Below are positions 37,269 through 46,353 of a DNA stretch of 46,353 nucleotides, piece after piece. The DNA comes from Candidatus Fermentibacteraceae bacterium. Lineage in GTDB: Bacteria; Fermentibacterota; Fermentibacteria; Fermentibacterales; JCC-6. The stretch spans positions 1 to 46,353 of the forward strand of contig JAUVIS010000003.1 in the NCBI GenBank assembly GCA_030592635.1, written 5' to 3'. A program made the position numbers and the translations under genes. A model generated the notes under the pieces. That model was given only the letters and a program-made list of their open reading frames with translations, did not search any database and was not told the DNA's origin. The first letter of the stretch is position 1, and each line of letters opens with the position of its first letter.

Positions 37269-40200
37269 CTAACAATCCCCAAAGTATTGGGCGAATATAC
37301 GCAAAACGGCAAGCAACGCGGACATTCTTTCTTCAGGCGAATCATCTTTAAATTTTCTTGAAAGGATCACTCTTCCGGTCTTCTCCTCCAGCACCTTCCA
37401 CTTTTCTCCGGCCATCGCTCTTACTTTTTGTACCCGGGGGGTGCTGTCCGGTAGAAACACAAGCCTGGCCATGAAAGATGTAACAACCACATCCTCAATA
37501 TTCGCTCTCATGGCAAGGCTGTTTATCCTTGCTCTGTGAGCCACTCCTCTTACCGGCTCCGGAACTGATCCGAACCTGTCTTTTACATAGTCAAGCCACT
37601 TCTCCACACCGTCTTCTGTTTTTGAGCGCCACACCCACCGATACAGATTTACTCTTTCACCTGTGTCCGGCATGTATTCCTCGGGGATGAAAGCCTTTCC
37701 CGGAAGCTCTATACGGGCCTGCGGCCTGTTTATGCCGCCCTTCTCGCCCTTGAGCATACTGACTTCCCTGGAGAGAAGCTCTTCAAACATTGAATACCCT
37801 ACTGATTCCACCTGACCACTCTGGCCCGCTCCCAGGAACTCTCCGGCACCGCGCAGCTCGAGGTCACGCATGGCGATGTGCCAGCCGCTGCCCAGTCTTG
37901 TGTAGCGCTGAATTGCCTCAAGTCTGTTCCTGCCCTCGGGTTTCAATTTGCCCGGTCCTCCGGGAGTAATCATGTAGCAGTATGCCCTGTGATGGCTTCT
38001 TCCCACGCGACCGCGGAGCTGATAGAGTTCTGCCAGACCAAAATTCTGGGCGTTGTCTATGAACATGGTATTGACCCTCGGCAGATCAATCCCGGACTCG
38101 ATAATGCTGGTGGACAAGAGCATCTGGTACTTGCCACCCATAAAAGAGTGCATTACATCCTCAAGCTGCCGGGGACTCATCTGACCATGACCTGTAACGA
38201 TATCTATGTCCAGAAAGCTTTCCAGTCTGGTTTTTATTTTTTCAATAGTACTGATGCGGTTATGAACAAAGAATATCTGACCGTCTCTCTCCAGTTCTCT
38301 GGCCACGGCTCTGGCGATGATATCGTGGTTGAAAGTTGTTATCTCGGTTTGAATGGGATATCTGTCGCGGGGCGGAGTGGCAATGATTGAAATTTCCCGG
38401 AACCCGGAAAGGGCCATGTGAAGAGTTCTTGGAATAGGTGTGGCTGTCATTGTGAGAGTATCAACCGTTGTCTTCATCTCCCTGAGGTATTCCTTCTGTC
38501 TGACACCGAACCGCTGCTCCTCATCCACCACGAGAAGACCCAGATTGTTGAACCGGACATCCTTCTGAAGAAGCCTGTGAGTACCAACAACAATTGAAAC
38601 ATCTCCCTGCGAAAGATCTGTGAGCGTTTTTTTCTGTTCCCCCCTGCTCTGAAATCTGCTGAGTACCTCAACCCGCATGGGAAACTCCGCGAGTCTGTCC
38701 CGGAATGTGTTGTAGTGCTGCTCCGCAAGAACTGTGGTAGGAGCAAGAATCGCAACCTGGACACCGGCTTCAGCAGCTCTGAATGCCGCGCGAAGAGCCA
38801 CTTCAGTCTTCCCGTAACCCACATCACCGCAGATAAGTCTCTCCATGGGAGTATCTTTATTGAAGTCCGCCATCACTGCCTTAATGGCAGCAGCCTGATC
38901 CGGAGTTTCCTCGTAAGGAAAACTCTCTTCCATAGCCTTTGATAATCTGCCCAGTGATGGAAAGGGCGGTCGCTTTCTGACAGCTCTCTCAGCGTAAAGA
39001 ATCGCCAGTCTCCCTGCAATCTCCTGAGCTCTTTTCTTTACCCTTGAAAGTCGTTTGTTCCAGGCTGTTCCGCCAATTTTGTCCAGCTGCGGGTTGCCGC
39101 CTCCGGGGGTCAGATACTTCTGAACCTGACCAATCTGTTCAAGCGGGACAAGCAGCTTATCTCCATCGCGGTAAACCACTTCAAGGCAGTCAACATCCCC
39201 GTCCGCGATTGACAACCGCTTCAGTCCGAGAAACTGACCAATTCCGTAAGACTCGTGAACGATGTAGTTTCCCGGTTGAAGCTCTTCCCATGAAGCAAGT
39301 ATCTCGCCACCGCGGAACTTTCTTACCCTTTCAGGGCGCCTTCTTGTACTGAGCAGTCTTCTCTCGCAGAGAAATGCCACCCCGCCGCCATCGTCGGATC
39401 GCAGTATAAAACCGTCGGAAATAGAGATCACTTCAAGCTCTGCATACTCAAGAATATCTTCAGGAAGAAGGTCTCTGAAAGAACTCAATTCCGCGTTGGT
39501 ATCACATGCGACAGCTATCCTGAAACCGTTGTCCCGCCAGTACCTTATCTGTCTGAACATTTCATCCCTGTGATCCATGAATCCTGTCTGGGGTTCAGTG
39601 GGCAGGTAAATGTCAACACTCTCAGACGGAACAAGAGTGTGTTCCAGAACCCGCCTGCAACCGCCCATGCTCTTCTCAATCTCTTCCCATGAAGCAAAAA
39701 CTTCCGGAAAAGCAAAAGGCAGGTTCTTCGGGAAGGCAGTTCTTCTGGAGTCAATTGTCTCCTGTATCACCGAGTTCAGCCTCTGGGGCTCAACAAGAAT
39801 CAGTGTTCCTATTTCCGCGAGATAATCAAAAATTGTGGCTGACTTCCGGAAGAAAAGAGGAAGATGATGCTCTATTCCGGGAAAATCACTGGAGCCGTAC
39901 ATGTATTCTTCAAGGGGATGCCCTTCGGGTACCCGATCGGCTGCGGTGTTCCATTCCTCCGGTGTAAGAACAACCTCTCTTGCGGGCAGTATTCTCGCGG
40001 AACCGACCCGGTTGATGGTTCTCTGGGAATGCTGGTCAAAAATACGAACCGACTCAACCTCTTCCCCGAAAAACTCAATCCTGTAAGGGTTGTCTGTGCC
40101 GTAAGTTCCTATATCAATAATACCGCCTCTTCTGGACCATCTGCCCTGTTCATAAACAGAGGCTTCCCTGCTGTATCCCGCGGAAAGGAGCCAGCTTTCA

Positions 40201-40649
40201 AGTTCATCCGGATCCAGACGCATCCCTTTGTATACCGACAGTACCCTGAAGGAATCTGAAGGCGGCAGCCTTTTCACCAGAGCGCGGGCCGGAACAACCA
40301 CAAGGGTATCAGGTCTGGCGGAGTGGAGACCCGCAAGACATTCTATCCTGTCTGCGATAACGCTCTGATGGGCAGCTTCGCCCTGAAATGGCAGCGTCTC
40401 GTAGGCGGGGAAGTAAAGCACATCCCGTCCTGTAAATGATTTCATGTCGTCTCGAATGGACTCAGCAGTTGTTACTGTCGGTGCCACCACAATAGTTGGA
40501 CCTGCAAGTCTGTGGGCTGAAACAACTGCCAGAGAGAGCGATGCTCCACCGAGACCGCCCATTGTTGTTCGCGGTTTTTCCGAAAGTCCGTCCAGCATTC
40601 CGGAGAAAATTGAATCCCAGAAAAACTCATCGATTATCCGGGAATTCAC
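37269..40649 (-). CDS. mfd: Transcription-repair coupling factor
   Basis: UvrB-like N-domain, RID 'LQPGNYIVHESYGIGQFLGLKRL', helicase 'ICGDVGYGKTEVALRAAF', 'LLVVDEEQRFGVRQKE'. Confidence 0.97.
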   Translation of the reverse strand: MNSRIIDEFFWDSIFSGMLDGLSEKPRTTMGGLGGASLSLAVVSAHRLAGPTIVVAPTVTTAESIRDDMKSFTGRDVLYFPAYETLPFQGEAAHQSVIADRIECLAGLHSARPDTLVVVPARALVKRLPPSDSFRVLSVYKGMRLDPDELESWLLSAGYSREASVYEQGRWSRRGGIIDIGTYGTDNPYRIEFFGEEVESVRIFDQHSQRTINRVGSARILPAREVVLTPEEWNTAADRVPEGHPLEEYMYGSSDFPGIEHHLPLFFRKSATIFDYLAEIGTLILVEPQRLNSVIQETIDSRRTAFPKNLPFAFPEVFASWEEIEKSMGGCRRVLEHTLVPSESVDIYLPTEPQTGFMDHRDEMFRQIRYWRDNGFRIAVACDTNAELSSFRDLLPEDILEYAELEVISISDGFILRSDDGGGVAFLCERRLLSTRRRPERVRKFRGGEILASWEELQPGNYIVHESYGIGQFLGLKRLSIADGDVDCLEVVYRDGDKLLVPLEQIGQVQKYLTPGGGNPQLDKIGGTAWNKRLSRVKKRAQEIAGRLAILYAERAVRKRPPFPSLGRLSKAMEESFPYEETPDQAAAIKAVMADFNKDTPMERLICGDVGYGKTEVALRAAFRAAEAGVQVAILAPTTVLAEQHYNTFRDRLAEFPMRVEVLSRFQSRGEQKKTLTDLSQGDVSIVVGTHRLLQKDVRFNNLGLLVVDEEQRFGVRQKEYLREMKTTVDTLTMTATPIPRTLHMALSGFREISIIATPPRDRYPIQTEITTFNHDIIARAVARELERDGQIFFVHNRISTIEKIKTRLESFLDIDIVTGHGQMSPRQLEDVMHSFMGGKYQMLLSTSIIESGIDLPRVNTMFIDNAQNFGLAELYQLRGRVGRSHHRAYCYMITPGGPGKLKPEGRNRLEAIQRYTRLGSGWHIAMRDLELRGAGEFLGAGQSGQVESVGYSMFEELLSREVSMLKGEKGGINRPQARIELPGKAFIPEEYMPDTGERVNLYRWVWRSKTEDGVEKWLDYVKDRFGSVPEPVRGVAHRARINSLAMRANIEDVVVTSFMARLVFLPDSTPRVQKVRAMAGEKWKVLEEKTGRVILSRKFKDDSPEERMSALLAVLRIFAQYFGDC

Positions 40650-42115
40650 AGGGAAGGCTCCCCGCCCGCTGCCTCCGGCTCAACTTCAGGAATCGGCAGA
40701 TCCATTCCCGCAAGCATAGACCACTGCGCCTCAATCACCGGCATTTCAGCCAGGAACCTTTCCAGCTCATCTCCGTTGAGAGGGTCGGCAGGGGGCATTA
40801 TTTCCGTGGCAGGATTTACATAGGAGCCATTTTTTTTCATTTCAAAGTGTACATGAGGGCCAGTGGACAACCCGGTGGAACCCACATACCCGATTATTTC
40901 ACCCTGCCGTACATAGCTTCCCACACTCTGCCCGGAAGCATAGCCGTTCATGTGACCGTATCCTGTTTCGTAGCCGTTGGCATGCCTTATTCGCACCATG
41001 TTGCCGTACCCGCCGAGCCATCTCCGGACTGTTATGATTCCGTCTCCCACTGCATAGATCTCCGTGCCCATTGGTGATGCGTAATCAATTCCCCGGTGAG
41101 CCCGTGTGTATCCGAGAACAGGATGCATCCGGGAGCTGGAATAGCCGGAGCTGATCCGGCCGAAGGGCACCGGCATTTTCAGGAACATTGTTCTTAGAGA
41201 GGCACCGTCACGGTGATAATGATCAAGGATGATCTCCGCGGCATCAGCCTCCTCCGGCTGATGAAAGAAAGGAAACGCTTCTGCGATCCCCCCATACGCA
41301 AACTGGTATTTTGCTGCAAGAATTCTCCTGAAACCTGTCTCTCCGTCCATGGGATAGCGGTTCTCCTCAATGAGGATCCAGAGACTGTCTCCCACTCTTA
41401 CGTCGTAATAGAAGTCAATATCGTAAACGAACAATCTGTCAGTAAGAGCCCTCTGCAATTCTGAAATGTAACCAACTGCGCGCGATGAGTCTCTGTCGGT
41501 AACCAGCAGACCGGACTCTGTAAGATCCGGAGGCAGAGCAGTGTCCCAGAGGGCAGCCCATACTGTGGTTGAGACTTCGCATGAAACAGCCCTCTGACGA
41601 ATCCATCTCTCCTGAGGTACATACTCCCAGAAAGAGGGATTACCTTCATTGTAAGCAACCCGGTAAAAACCTCTTCTGTTACCGGGATGCGCCCGAAGTT
41701 CCGTCAGCTCTCCCCGGCAGTACATTGCGGTAAGGGTATCACCACTCCTCTGAACAGTCCACCCCAGACTGTCCATGAGTACTTCACATGTGACAAGGTA
41801 TTGACCTCCTGAAATGCCCAGCTCACGCACCGCTCCACCCAGAAATCCATCACCAACAGTGGATGTACAGATATCAATGGTGTCCGCAACCACTGTGAGT
41901 ATCTCCGTGCGGCAAACCTCCATCGCCTCTATGTTCCTGTGAAAACCCCATGGTTCACCGGCATTCTCATCACTTGAACCCGTGAAAAACATTGTAGCCG
42001 CCGCGGCAGCCAAAATCATTGCGACCGCGGTTCCGTTTCGTTTGTATCGAAGCAATTTCCCTCCGCTGAGCCGGTCAGATACCGTCTGAAAAGAGTCTGT
42101 CGCCAAAGTCTCCAA
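40646..42115 (-). CDS. M23 family metallopeptidase
   Basis: 'RMHPVLGYTRAHRGIDYASPMGTEIYAVGDGIITV...GPHVHFEMKKNGSYVNP'. Confidence 0.93.
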   Translation of the reverse strand: METLATDSFQTVSDRLSGGKLLRYKRNGTAVAMILAAAAATMFFTGSSDENAGEPWGFHRNIEAMEVCRTEILTVVADTIDICTSTVGDGFLGGAVRELGISGGQYLVTCEVLMDSLGWTVQRSGDTLTAMYCRGELTELRAHPGNRRGFYRVAYNEGNPSFWEYVPQERWIRQRAVSCEVSTTVWAALWDTALPPDLTESGLLVTDRDSSRAVGYISELQRALTDRLFVYDIDFYYDVRVGDSLWILIEENRYPMDGETGFRRILAAKYQFAYGGIAEAFPFFHQPEEADAAEIILDHYHRDGASLRTMFLKMPVPFGRISSGYSSSRMHPVLGYTRAHRGIDYASPMGTEIYAVGDGIITVRRWLGGYGNMVRIRHANGYETGYGHMNGYASGQSVGSYVRQGEIIGYVGSTGLSTGPHVHFEMKKNGSYVNPATEIMPPADPLNGDELERFLAEMPVIEAQWSMLAGMDLPIPEVEPEAAGGEPSL

Positions 42116-42695
42116 GTCCCGGTCTTATGTACCAGTTTGAATCAAGCTCTCTGTCGACACAAACGGTAATCACTGTGAGATTTTCAAATACTCTGAGTCT
42201 CGCAATCCCTTCAGGAGCTGCCACAACAGAGACAAGGATCGCCTCTGACGCTTTCTTTTCAAAGAGGTACTCCAGAACTGCCGCCGCAGTTCCACCCGTG
42301 GCCAGCATGGGGTCAAGAACTATAACCTTTCTGCCTGCCACATTGGGTATGGAAGAGTAATGCCAGACCGGCTCCGCGGTGGTCTCATTCCTGCTCATAC
42401 CTATAAATGCCACCTCAGAGTCCGGCAGCATATCCTGAAATGCTTCCAGCATCCCCAGCCCCGCCCGAAGAATTGGAACAATTATCGGAGGATCAACAAG
42501 CACCTCACCCAGTGTATTCTCAAGAGGAGTTTGTACCTCGGCGGGAACTGTGCGAAGATCCCGAGTTGCTTCAACCGCTAGCAGGTATGACAGTCGATTG
42601 GCGTAGGCTCTGAATCTGGCGGGAGAAGCGTCTTTTCTTCGCAATCTCGTAACGAAATCTCTGGCAACAGGATGCTCGAATTCTATCATTTCCAT
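42075..42695 (-). CDS. upp: Uracil phosphoribosyltransferase
   Basis: 'VPILRAGLGMLEAFQDMLPDSEVAFIGMSRNE', PRPP loop 'VIVLDPMLATGGTAAAV'; start ATG 42695, the longer ORF is an extension. Confidence 0.94.
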   Translation of the reverse strand: MEMIEFEHPVARDFVTRLRRKDASPARFRAYANRLSYLLAVEATRDLRTVPAEVQTPLENTLGEVLVDPPIIVPILRAGLGMLEAFQDMLPDSEVAFIGMSRNETTAEPVWHYSSIPNVAGRKVIVLDPMLATGGTAAAVLEYLFEKKASEAILVSVVAAPEGIARLRVFENLTVITVCVDRELDSNWYIRPGLGDFGDRLFSDGI

Positions 42696-42721
42696 AAAGT
42701 TTATTCCCCTTCTGTTGTTTG

Positions 42722-42750
42722 TTGACAAAATACAGAAAAACAAGTACACT
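42722..42750 (+). promoter_or_regulatory. Sigma70-like promoter for tyrS
   Basis: TTGACA-17 nt-TACACT upstream of tyrS, in the divergent upp/tyrS intergenic region. Confidence 0.75.
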
Positions 42751-42788
42751 CGCCAGATGCGCACACTAAACCCCGGGAGGAACTGACA

Positions 42789-44027
42789 ATGGAAGTGCTT
42801 CAAAGTCTGAATGACAGAAATCTTGTTTACCAGATGACCAATGAGGAAAGACTCAACGAACTCCTTAACGCTGGTTCTCTCTCTTTCTATATAGGCTTTG
42901 ACGCAACCGCGAGCAGTCTTCATCTCGGTCATCTGGTTCCTTTGATGATTGCAAGCCACCTTCAGAAAGCCGGACACAAGCCTCACATACTCATTGGCGG
43001 CGCTACCGCTCTTGTGGGCGACCCCTCGGGCAGATCCACAGAGCGCTCACTTGAGAGTCGGGACACCATCAACAACTGGGCAGTTGAGCTCAAGGTCCAG
43101 ATGACAAGGTTTCTTGATTTCGATGATGAAAATACCAACGGAGCTGTTCTGCTGAATAATGTCGACTGGCTCAACAAACTTAATTACATCAACTTCCTCA
43201 GGGACATCGGGAAACATTTCAGCGTAAACAGAATGCTGACAGCGGAGAGTGTGAAACAACGGCTGGAGACCGGTCTCTCATTTCTGGAGTTCAACTACAT
43301 GCTCCTGCAGTCCTACGACTTCCTGCATCTCTTCAGAGAGCGGAATTGCATCCTTCAGGTGGGAGGTGCCGACCAGTGGGGTAACATAGTAGCGGGCATT
43401 GACCTTATCCGCAGGAAGGAATCTGCCGAGGTGTACGGTTTTACCTGCCCCCTTGTAACAACTTCCACCGGTGAAAAAATGAGCAAGTCACAGCCCGGAG
43501 GCGCTATCTGGCTGGATCCGAACCTTACATCACCCTACCAGTACTACCAGTTCTGGATCAATGTTGATGACAGAGATGCAGCATACTTCATGAAGCTCTA
43601 CACATACCTTCCAGTCGAAGAGATCGCTGAATTCGAAAAACTCACTGGAGCCGACACAAGAAAAACCAAAGAGAAACTTGCTTTTGAAGCAACAGCAATA
43701 GCCCATGGCCTCGAAGAGGCTGAAAAGGCGCAGAATGCAGCAAAAGCTCTATTTGCAGGAAATGGTAATCAGAAAAATGTGCCATCCACGGATATTCCTC
43801 TTTCCCGTTTAGCAGATGGTGTCTCGGCCATCGACCTGTTCACGGAAACGGGACTGTGCCCAAGTCGCGGCGAAGTAAGAAGACTGGGCAGGCAGGGTGG
43901 TCTCTACATTCAGGGCGAAAGGGTATCGACACCGGAAGACAGGATCACTGAAAACATGCTGGAAGAATCCTCCCTGCTCCTGAGAGCCGGCAAGAAACGA
44001 TATCACAGGATAAACTTTACCGGCTGA
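42789..44027 (+). CDS. tyrS: Tyrosyl-tRNA synthetase
   Basis: 'YIGFDATASSLHLGHLVPL', 'TTSTGEKMSKSQPGGAIWLD' (KMSKS), C-terminal S4; ends with TGA. Confidence 0.97.
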   Translation: MEVLQSLNDRNLVYQMTNEERLNELLNAGSLSFYIGFDATASSLHLGHLVPLMIASHLQKAGHKPHILIGGATALVGDPSGRSTERSLESRDTINNWAVELKVQMTRFLDFDDENTNGAVLLNNVDWLNKLNYINFLRDIGKHFSVNRMLTAESVKQRLETGLSFLEFNYMLLQSYDFLHLFRERNCILQVGGADQWGNIVAGIDLIRRKESAEVYGFTCPLVTTSTGEKMSKSQPGGAIWLDPNLTSPYQYYQFWINVDDRDAAYFMKLYTYLPVEEIAEFEKLTGADTRKTKEKLAFEATAIAHGLEEAEKAQNAAKALFAGNGNQKNVPSTDIPLSRLADGVSAIDLFTETGLCPSRGEVRRLGRQGGLYIQGERVSTPEDRITENMLEESSLLLRAGKKRYHRINFTG

Positions 44028-44039
44028 TTCCGGTTAATG

Positions 44040-44450
44040 CTACAAGTCCCTCTTGAGTTCGTCATCGAACTTCTTCCGGCAGTCCGGACATATACCGTGA
44101 GTGAATTCCACCTCTGATCTGTCGCGAATGTATGCTTCCATTTGATGCCAGTGATCATTGCCGTCTCTTATTCTTTTGCATGAGGCGCAAATGGGCAGCA
44201 ATCCCTCAAGAATCTTTACTCTTTGAAGAAGTCTTTTTGTGTAGCCGATAATCGCCGTACCAACAACAATGATGATTATGCTTTCAGAGAGGGATTCCCT
44301 CCAGTTCACAGGCGTTGGTTCAGCTCCAAGAAGCACATGAGGTATATCAATTACCTCATCAAGCCAGATGAGCGCGATAACACACAGGAAAGCTATCACC
44401 TCACAGGCGATTAACCTTCTCCTGAAACTGCGCCCCCCCAGCCACTTCAT
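44040..44450 (-). CDS. Small two-TM protein with C-terminal CxxC...CxxC domain
   Basis: 'GLLPICASCKRIRDGNDHWHQMEAYIRDRSEVEFTHGICPDCRKKF', a module often seen at C-termini of signalling proteins. Confidence 0.7.
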   Translation of the reverse strand: MKWLGGRSFRRRLIACEVIAFLCVIALIWLDEVIDIPHVLLGAEPTPVNWRESLSESIIIIVVGTAIIGYTKRLLQRVKILEGLLPICASCKRIRDGNDHWHQMEAYIRDRSEVEFTHGICPDCRKKFDDELKRDL

Positions 44451-44612
44451 TTGTTAAACCACACCTCCTGTTCGATAATGCCGATGTTACGCCACTGTGT
44501 CAACCGCAGCAGGGTCGTTGGGCCACTTGACAAATAACTTTCGTATACTTCTGCGCAACAGGATGTTAGCAATTATCAACATATGCTGTTTGTGTGTGTC
44601 TATCTGAATTAA

Positions 44613-45782
44613 TTATCTGGCCCTCCGCCAGGCGTTCTCCGCTGGTTCCTCTATGCGGCTCCAGACTTTTTCGGGCGAGCCGTCTCCATCAATAACGGTC
44701 ATTTTGCCCTGCTTTCTGTAGTAATCCACCACAGGCAGGCAGATCTTCTCGTGCTGCTCCAGCCGGTGAACAATGGTTGAGGTCTCCATATCGTAATTCA
44801 TTCGCCGTTCGGTTTTACCCCGGGCATCCAGCCGCTTGATAAGCTCAAGTGTGGGACACTGGATATCCAGTGTAAAGGAGACCGAGGAGTTGATCTTGCG
44901 AAGCAGTCCATCAAGGATATAGGCCTGAACAAGGGTACGCGGGAAACCTTTAAAGATAAATCCGCTGGCCTCGGGATTTCGTCTGATGTGTTTTTCAATC
45001 AGCTTGATTACGATTTCATCAGGCACCAGATCACCTTTGTCGCAGATTGACTGTACGGTTCGTCCCACCTGAGACTTCTTCCTGATCTCTTCCTTAAGCA
45101 TCTCACCGGTTGAAAGGTAGACCAGATTGTACTTCTGCGCCAGCTTGCGCGCCTGGGTTCCTCGACCGGCGCCCGGATAACCGAGCAGCACAATGTTGAA
45201 GAGTACCTTGCGAAGTTCCTGATCAATTATTTCTTCCAGCTTCCGGTTGATTTCTTCAACGGAGCCGACTCCATCCACTGCGAAGAAAAGACCCTGATCC
45301 TTGTAGAACTGAGCTACCGGCGCCGTCTTTTCCTGGTATTCTTTAAGACGATTCTTTATGACAGCTTCGGTATCGTCACTGCGGCCCGAAGTTCTGGCTC
45401 GTTTCAGCAGACGCCTGAACGATTCCTCCGGTGATACATCCAGAAAAAGCAGGCAGGTCAAAGATGTGTGCATCTTCAGCAGCAACCCCTCCAGAATATA
45501 GGCCTGTACGAATGTTCGGGGAAAACCATCGAAGAGAAAGCCTGCCGCGTCGGGATTGGAGGAAATCTTCTTCTCAATTATCTGGACGATGATCTCATCA
45601 GAAACAAGACCGCCGGTCTCAATAATTGACTTTGCCGCAAGACCCAGTTCAGTACCGCTTCTAATCTCCTGGCGAAGAATATCACCGGTCGCAATATACA
45701 CAAGGTTGTGTTTCTTCATCAGCAGATCCGACTGAGTTCCTTTACCGGCGCCGGGTGCTCCAAACAACGCGATATTCAGCAT
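44613..45782 (-). CDS. adk: Tandem fused adenylate kinase (two AK domains)
   Basis: Domain 1 'GAPGAGKGTQ...FDGFPRT', domain 2 'GYPGAGRGTQ...FKGFPRT'. Confidence 0.92.
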   Translation of the reverse strand: MLNIALFGAPGAGKGTQSDLLMKKHNLVYIATGDILRQEIRSGTELGLAAKSIIETGGLVSDEIIVQIIEKKISSNPDAAGFLFDGFPRTFVQAYILEGLLLKMHTSLTCLLFLDVSPEESFRRLLKRARTSGRSDDTEAVIKNRLKEYQEKTAPVAQFYKDQGLFFAVDGVGSVEEINRKLEEIIDQELRKVLFNIVLLGYPGAGRGTQARKLAQKYNLVYLSTGEMLKEEIRKKSQVGRTVQSICDKGDLVPDEIVIKLIEKHIRRNPEASGFIFKGFPRTLVQAYILDGLLRKINSSVSFTLDIQCPTLELIKRLDARGKTERRMNYDMETSTIVHRLEQHEKICLPVVDYYRKQGKMTVIDGDGSPEKVWSRIEEPAENAWRRAR

Positions 45783-45822
45783 GGAACTATCCTCCCTCTA
45801 TTCCTGTCAGAAGTGCTCAGTT

Positions 45823-46347
45823 TTATCGCCTGGCTTCCTGTAGAAGATATTCATTCATATCACTCCAGTAGAAGAATAACTCTCCGTCGGGCTCCAGAGC
45901 TGCAGTTGCGTGAGGAAAGTTAAAATCGTAGTAAAACACAATTCCTCCGCGCCTGATTCCCAGCTGATCCAGGTTTTCCGCCGTGAAGGTGAATTCCTCT
46001 TCGATCTCGCTGCCTATCCTGTTCTGAAGCTCTGCGTTGCACATTTGAACAAGGTCCGGGATTCTGTCTTCCATGAACATATCTTCAGCAACAACTTCCT
46101 CTCCTGACTCGAGGTTAAAACAGTAGTTGAAAACCATTGAGGAGGGGTATGCACCAAGCGTTTCCACAGTGATGGTCAGATCAAAATACTCCGTGTCCAT
46201 CCAGTTAACCAGAAAATAGGCACCCACAATTCCTGAACCATGCAGTTTGTAATTTGCGCGGGTTTCCTCAAGTGTTTCTCCGGTTACATTCCGGTAATTC
46301 AGTATTTCTCTGATTCTTGCTACACCTGCAAAAGTACCGTTTACCAC
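45823..46347 (-). CDS. Hypothetical protein (DUF3298-like?), probably 5'-truncated by window edge
   Basis: 'VNWMDTEYFDLTITVETLGAYPSSMVFNYCFNLESGEEVVAEDMF...GIRRGGIVFYYDFNFPHATAALEPDGELFFYW'. Confidence 0.5.
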   Translation of the reverse strand: MVNGTFAGVARIREILNYRNVTGETLEETRANYKLHGSGIVGAYFLVNWMDTEYFDLTITVETLGAYPSSMVFNYCFNLESGEEVVAEDMFMEDRIPDLVQMCNAELQNRIGSEIEEEFTFTAENLDQLGIRRGGIVFYYDFNFPHATAALEPDGELFFYWSDMNEYLLQEARR

Positions 46348-46353
46348 AGGCCA

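Noticed and set aside
42696-42986. N-terminal extension of the upp ORF
   Set aside because: Overlaps the tyrS 5' end and its promoter; the canonical start MEMIEFEHP is at 42695.
1-46353. CRISPR array, rRNA, intact transposase/integrase
   Set aside because: No regularly spaced repeats, rRNA-like sequence or recombinase ORFs recognised by eye.

Overview
This window looks like a chromosomal segment of a Gram-negative-type bacterium with an outer membrane. It carries SurA/PpiC chaperones, O-antigen ABC export genes and Por/T9SS-like C-terminal sorting domains; I guess a candidate phylum such as Fermentibacterota, but this is unverified. Most of it is housekeeping: ogt, Wzm/Wzt-type transporter, plsY, der, CHASE2-adenylate cyclase, M48 protease, glutaminyl cyclase, tRNA-Asn, a second-type rsmH, MFS transporter, pepF, HD-GYP, DUF116-fmt-def-yajC-ftsX-ftsE, a PpiC cluster, mfd, M23 peptidase, upp, tyrS and adenylate kinase. 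The standout is at 12481-14639. Two tandem paralogous genes for secreted beta-propeller-like proteins, each 978 nt, are both interrupted at codon 118 by an in-frame TGA. In each, the TGA sits in a C-G-G-U (CxxU) context. Starting 9 nt downstream is a perfect 8-bp stem with a GGU apical loop, the expected geometry of a bacterial SECIS element. The two genes are identical over 70 nt around the TGA and hairpin but diverged elsewhere. This is best explained as a pair of extracellular selenoproteins, which I do not recognise as a described family, rather than two broken genes. Both genes also share an upstream GTTTC-NN-GAAAC palindrome. Secondary observations are a fused double adenylate kinase whose second P-loop has lost its lysine, a BrnT/BrnA-like module between tRNA-Asn and a partial copy of the tRNA 3' end, HTH-gene remnants flanking a C25 (gingipain-like) peptidase operon, and a missed 33-aa lysine-rich ORF. 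No CRISPR array, rRNA or intact transposase was seen.
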